A stretch of DNA of 6,234 bases from JBKHHU01 sp046539045 (GTDB taxonomy: Bacteria > Planctomycetota > Phycisphaerae > SM23-33). Shown here piece by piece: positions 4,959 to 6,234 of this stretch. Numbering within the stretch: the stretch's first letter is position 1; every line of letters begins with the position of its first letter. The position numbers and the translations under genes were made by a program. The notes under the pieces were generated by a model. It had not been told where the DNA came from and ran no database searches. It was given only the letters and a program-made list of their open reading frames with translations. The DNA lies in assembly GCA_046539045.1 (NCBI GenBank), contig JBKHHU010000196.1, positions 1 through 6,234 on the forward strand, given 5' to 3'.

Positions 4959-6119
4959 ATGAGCGACGAGTACGACGACAGGTTTGACGATCTCCTCGAG
5001 GAGATGACTCCCGAAGACGCCGCGGCGATGACGTCCGCGGATGACAGCTTCGAAGCTGAAGAGGAGACCGTCGAGGACGAGCAGGGCGTCCGGCACGTGC
5101 AGATGCGTGTCCGGCGGGTGCTGAAGGTGCGCCGGCTCGACAAGTACCTGTCCAACCGGCTCGGCAAGGATGTCTCCCGCAACGCGCTGCAGCGGTACAT
5201 CAAGGAGGGCGAGGTCACCGTCAACGGCAAGACCGTCAAGCCCAGCTACACGCTGCAGGAGGGCGACCTGGTCGACATGAAGTTGCCCGAGAACAAGCCG
5301 AAGGAGATTCCGCCCGAGCCGATCCCGCTCGACGTGGTGTACGAAGATGACGACTTCCTCGCGCTGAACAAACAGGCCGACCTGATCGTTCACCCGGCCC
5401 GCGGGAACTGGTCCGGGACGATGGTTAACGCCTTGGCGTATTACTTCCAGAAGAATTGGCGGCACATCAAGGAACTGCCCGTCTCCGGTGAGCGGTTCCG
5501 GCCGGGGATTGTCCACAGGCTCGACCGGGATACCACCGGCGTCATCCTGGTCGCCAAGACGGAGCTGGCGCTGTGGCGTCTCGGCCAGCAGTTCGAGCAC
5601 CGTAAGACGGTCAAGACCTACTCCGCGATTGTGCACGGGATCGTCCAGCGGGACGAGGACGTGATCGACTGTCCCATCGGCAAGCATCCGAAGTTCAAGG
5701 AGAAGTGTGCGGTGCACCGCAAGACCGGGCGGCCCTATCCGGTGACGGCCAAGGAAGCGATCACGCGGTACAAGGTGATCCGCCGCTTCCGGGATGTCGG
5801 GGCGAGCAAGGCCTGCTTCACGCAGGTGGAATGCTACCCGAAGACCGGCAGGACGCACCAGCTCCGCGTGCACATGAGCTACATCGGCCATCCGATGATC
5901 GGCGACAAGCTGTACGGAGGCGGGCCGATCTACGAGAGCTGGCTGGACGGGCACGCCGAGCGGGCGGAGAATCCGATCATCACCCGCCAGGCGTTGCACG
6001 CTCACACGATCGAATTCTTCCACCCGCGAACCGGCGACCGGATGAAGCTGGAGGCACCGTGGGCAAAAGATTTCGAAGAGACGCTAAAGCACTTGCAGCG
6101 CCGGAGCAAAGACGTATAA
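4959..6119 (+). CDS. RluA-family 23S rRNA pseudouridine synthase with S4 domain
   Basis: This enzyme isomerises specific uridines in RNA to pseudouridine, most likely in 23S rRNA as for the S4-bearing RluC and RluD. The 386 residues comprise an acidic extension (1-41, with 19 Asp/Glu), an S4 RNA-binding domain (about 58-107, starting RRLDKYL) and the catalytic domain (about 122-370). The catalytic motif HRLDRDTTGV is at 186-195 with nucleophile Asp189. The later family motif GRTHQLRVHM is at 297-306, followed by GDKLYG at 315-320. RluC and RluD specificity cannot be separated by eye, so no symbol is given. The first ATG is chosen because AGGGAG (4950-4955) sits just upstream, though only 3 bases away. 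Later in-frame ATGs at 5004 and 5028 lack a better site. The gene follows a terminator, so it needs its own promoter, which I could not identify. Its TAA stop overlaps a probable tRNA promoter. Confidence 0.95.
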   Translation: MSDEYDDRFDDLLEEMTPEDAAAMTSADDSFEAEEETVEDEQGVRHVQMRVRRVLKVRRLDKYLSNRLGKDVSRNALQRYIKEGEVTVNGKTVKPSYTLQEGDLVDMKLPENKPKEIPPEPIPLDVVYEDDDFLALNKQADLIVHPARGNWSGTMVNALAYYFQKNWRHIKELPVSGERFRPGIVHRLDRDTTGVILVAKTELALWRLGQQFEHRKTVKTYSAIVHGIVQRDEDVIDCPIGKHPKFKEKCAVHRKTGRPYPVTAKEAITRYKVIRRFRDVGASKACFTQVECYPKTGRTHQLRVHMSYIGHPMIGDKLYGGGPIYESWLDGHAERAENPIITRQALHAHTIEFFHPRTGDRMKLEAPWAKDFEETLKHLQRRSKDV

Positions 6120-6120
6120 T
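6093..6120 (+). promoter_or_regulatory. Probable promoter of the tRNA-Val gene
   Basis: A perfect -10 consensus TATAAT lies at 6115-6120, with TTGCAG at 6093-6098 as a partial -35 (three of six consensus bases) at 16-base spacing. Transcription would begin near 6127, leaving a leader of about 34 bases before the tRNA. The promoter lies within the 3' end of the pseudouridine synthase gene, whose TAA stop (6117-6119) is part of the -10 box. The position just ahead of a tRNA gene in GC-rich DNA makes a chance match less likely. Read-through from the synthase gene is still possible. Confidence 0.55.
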
Positions 6121-6160
6121 GTCTGCTCCTGACGCGGGGCAACCTGCGAAGGAGACGACC

Positions 6161-6234
6161 GGGCCGTTAGCTCAGTTGGCTAGAGCGCACGGATCACACC
6201 CGTGAGGTCACTGGTTCGAGTCCAGTACGGCCCA
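6161..6234 (+). tRNA. tRNA-Val, anticodon CAC
   Basis: The sequence folds into a complete cloverleaf of 74 bases. The acceptor stem GGGCCGT / ACGGCCC is fully paired, and the D stem is GCTC / GAGC with a 9-base loop carrying GG. The anticodon stem CACGG / CCGTG holds loop ATCACAC with anticodon CAC at 6195-6197, preceded by T33. The variable loop is AGGTC, and the T stem ACTGG / CCAGT holds loop TTCGAGT. The discriminator base is A. CAC reads the valine codon GUG, and A35, C36 and A73 agree with valine identity. The gene ends on the last base of the window, so whether CCA is encoded cannot be seen, nor can any further tRNAs in a cluster. Confidence 0.96.

Noticed and set aside
4737..6023. A 428-residue minus-strand open frame opposite the pseudouridine synthase
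   Set aside because: It is antisense to a gene with clear catalytic motifs, has typical shadow composition and no family features.

Overview
This is a GC-rich bacterial chromosomal window with five protein genes and one tRNA gene. Nothing in it looks mobile, phage-derived or CRISPR-related. The best clue to the organism is the membrane-anchored TPR protein, whose tail repeats T-Q-P-A-T three times. Such Thr/Gln/Pro/Ala tails, together with the small uncharacterised lipoprotein upstream, recall Planctomycetota and especially Phycisphaerae-like genomes. This placement is recalled from general knowledge and was not tested by a search.

Layout. On the minus strand, a two-gene unit runs leftward: a small DUF1330-like alpha/beta-barrel protein (GTG start at 2341) and then ilvD (start 1964), 32 bases apart. 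It ends in a clear intrinsic terminator at 1-45. A gene-poor stretch of about 550 bases (2342-2895) separates this unit from the plus-strand genes. It is full of GC-rich inverted repeats, some closed by stable tetraloops, and must hold the divergent control regions.

On the plus strand come a lipoprotein (2896-3366), a single-pass TPR protein (3375-4121) and a cobalamin-binding corrinoid protein (4192-4824). They are probably one transcription unit, closed by a strong terminator at 4846-4911. Next is an RluA-family pseudouridine synthase with an S4 domain (4959-6119). Last is a tRNA-Val(CAC) gene that reaches the final base of the window. Its likely promoter lies inside the end of the synthase gene, so that the TAA stop codon is part of the TATAAT -10 box.

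How the genes relate. IlvD carries out the third common step of valine/isoleucine (and hence leucine) synthesis. The role of its small partner is unknown. The lipoprotein, TPR and corrinoid genes are adjacent but share no obvious pathway. The corrinoid protein is a methyl carrier with no methyltransferase in view. The pseudouridine synthase and the tRNA are both translation-related but probably transcribed separately.

I found no clear undescribed system. The items most worth a second look are the hairpin-rich 2342-2895 region, the tRNA promoter overlapping a stop codon, and the isolated corrinoid protein.
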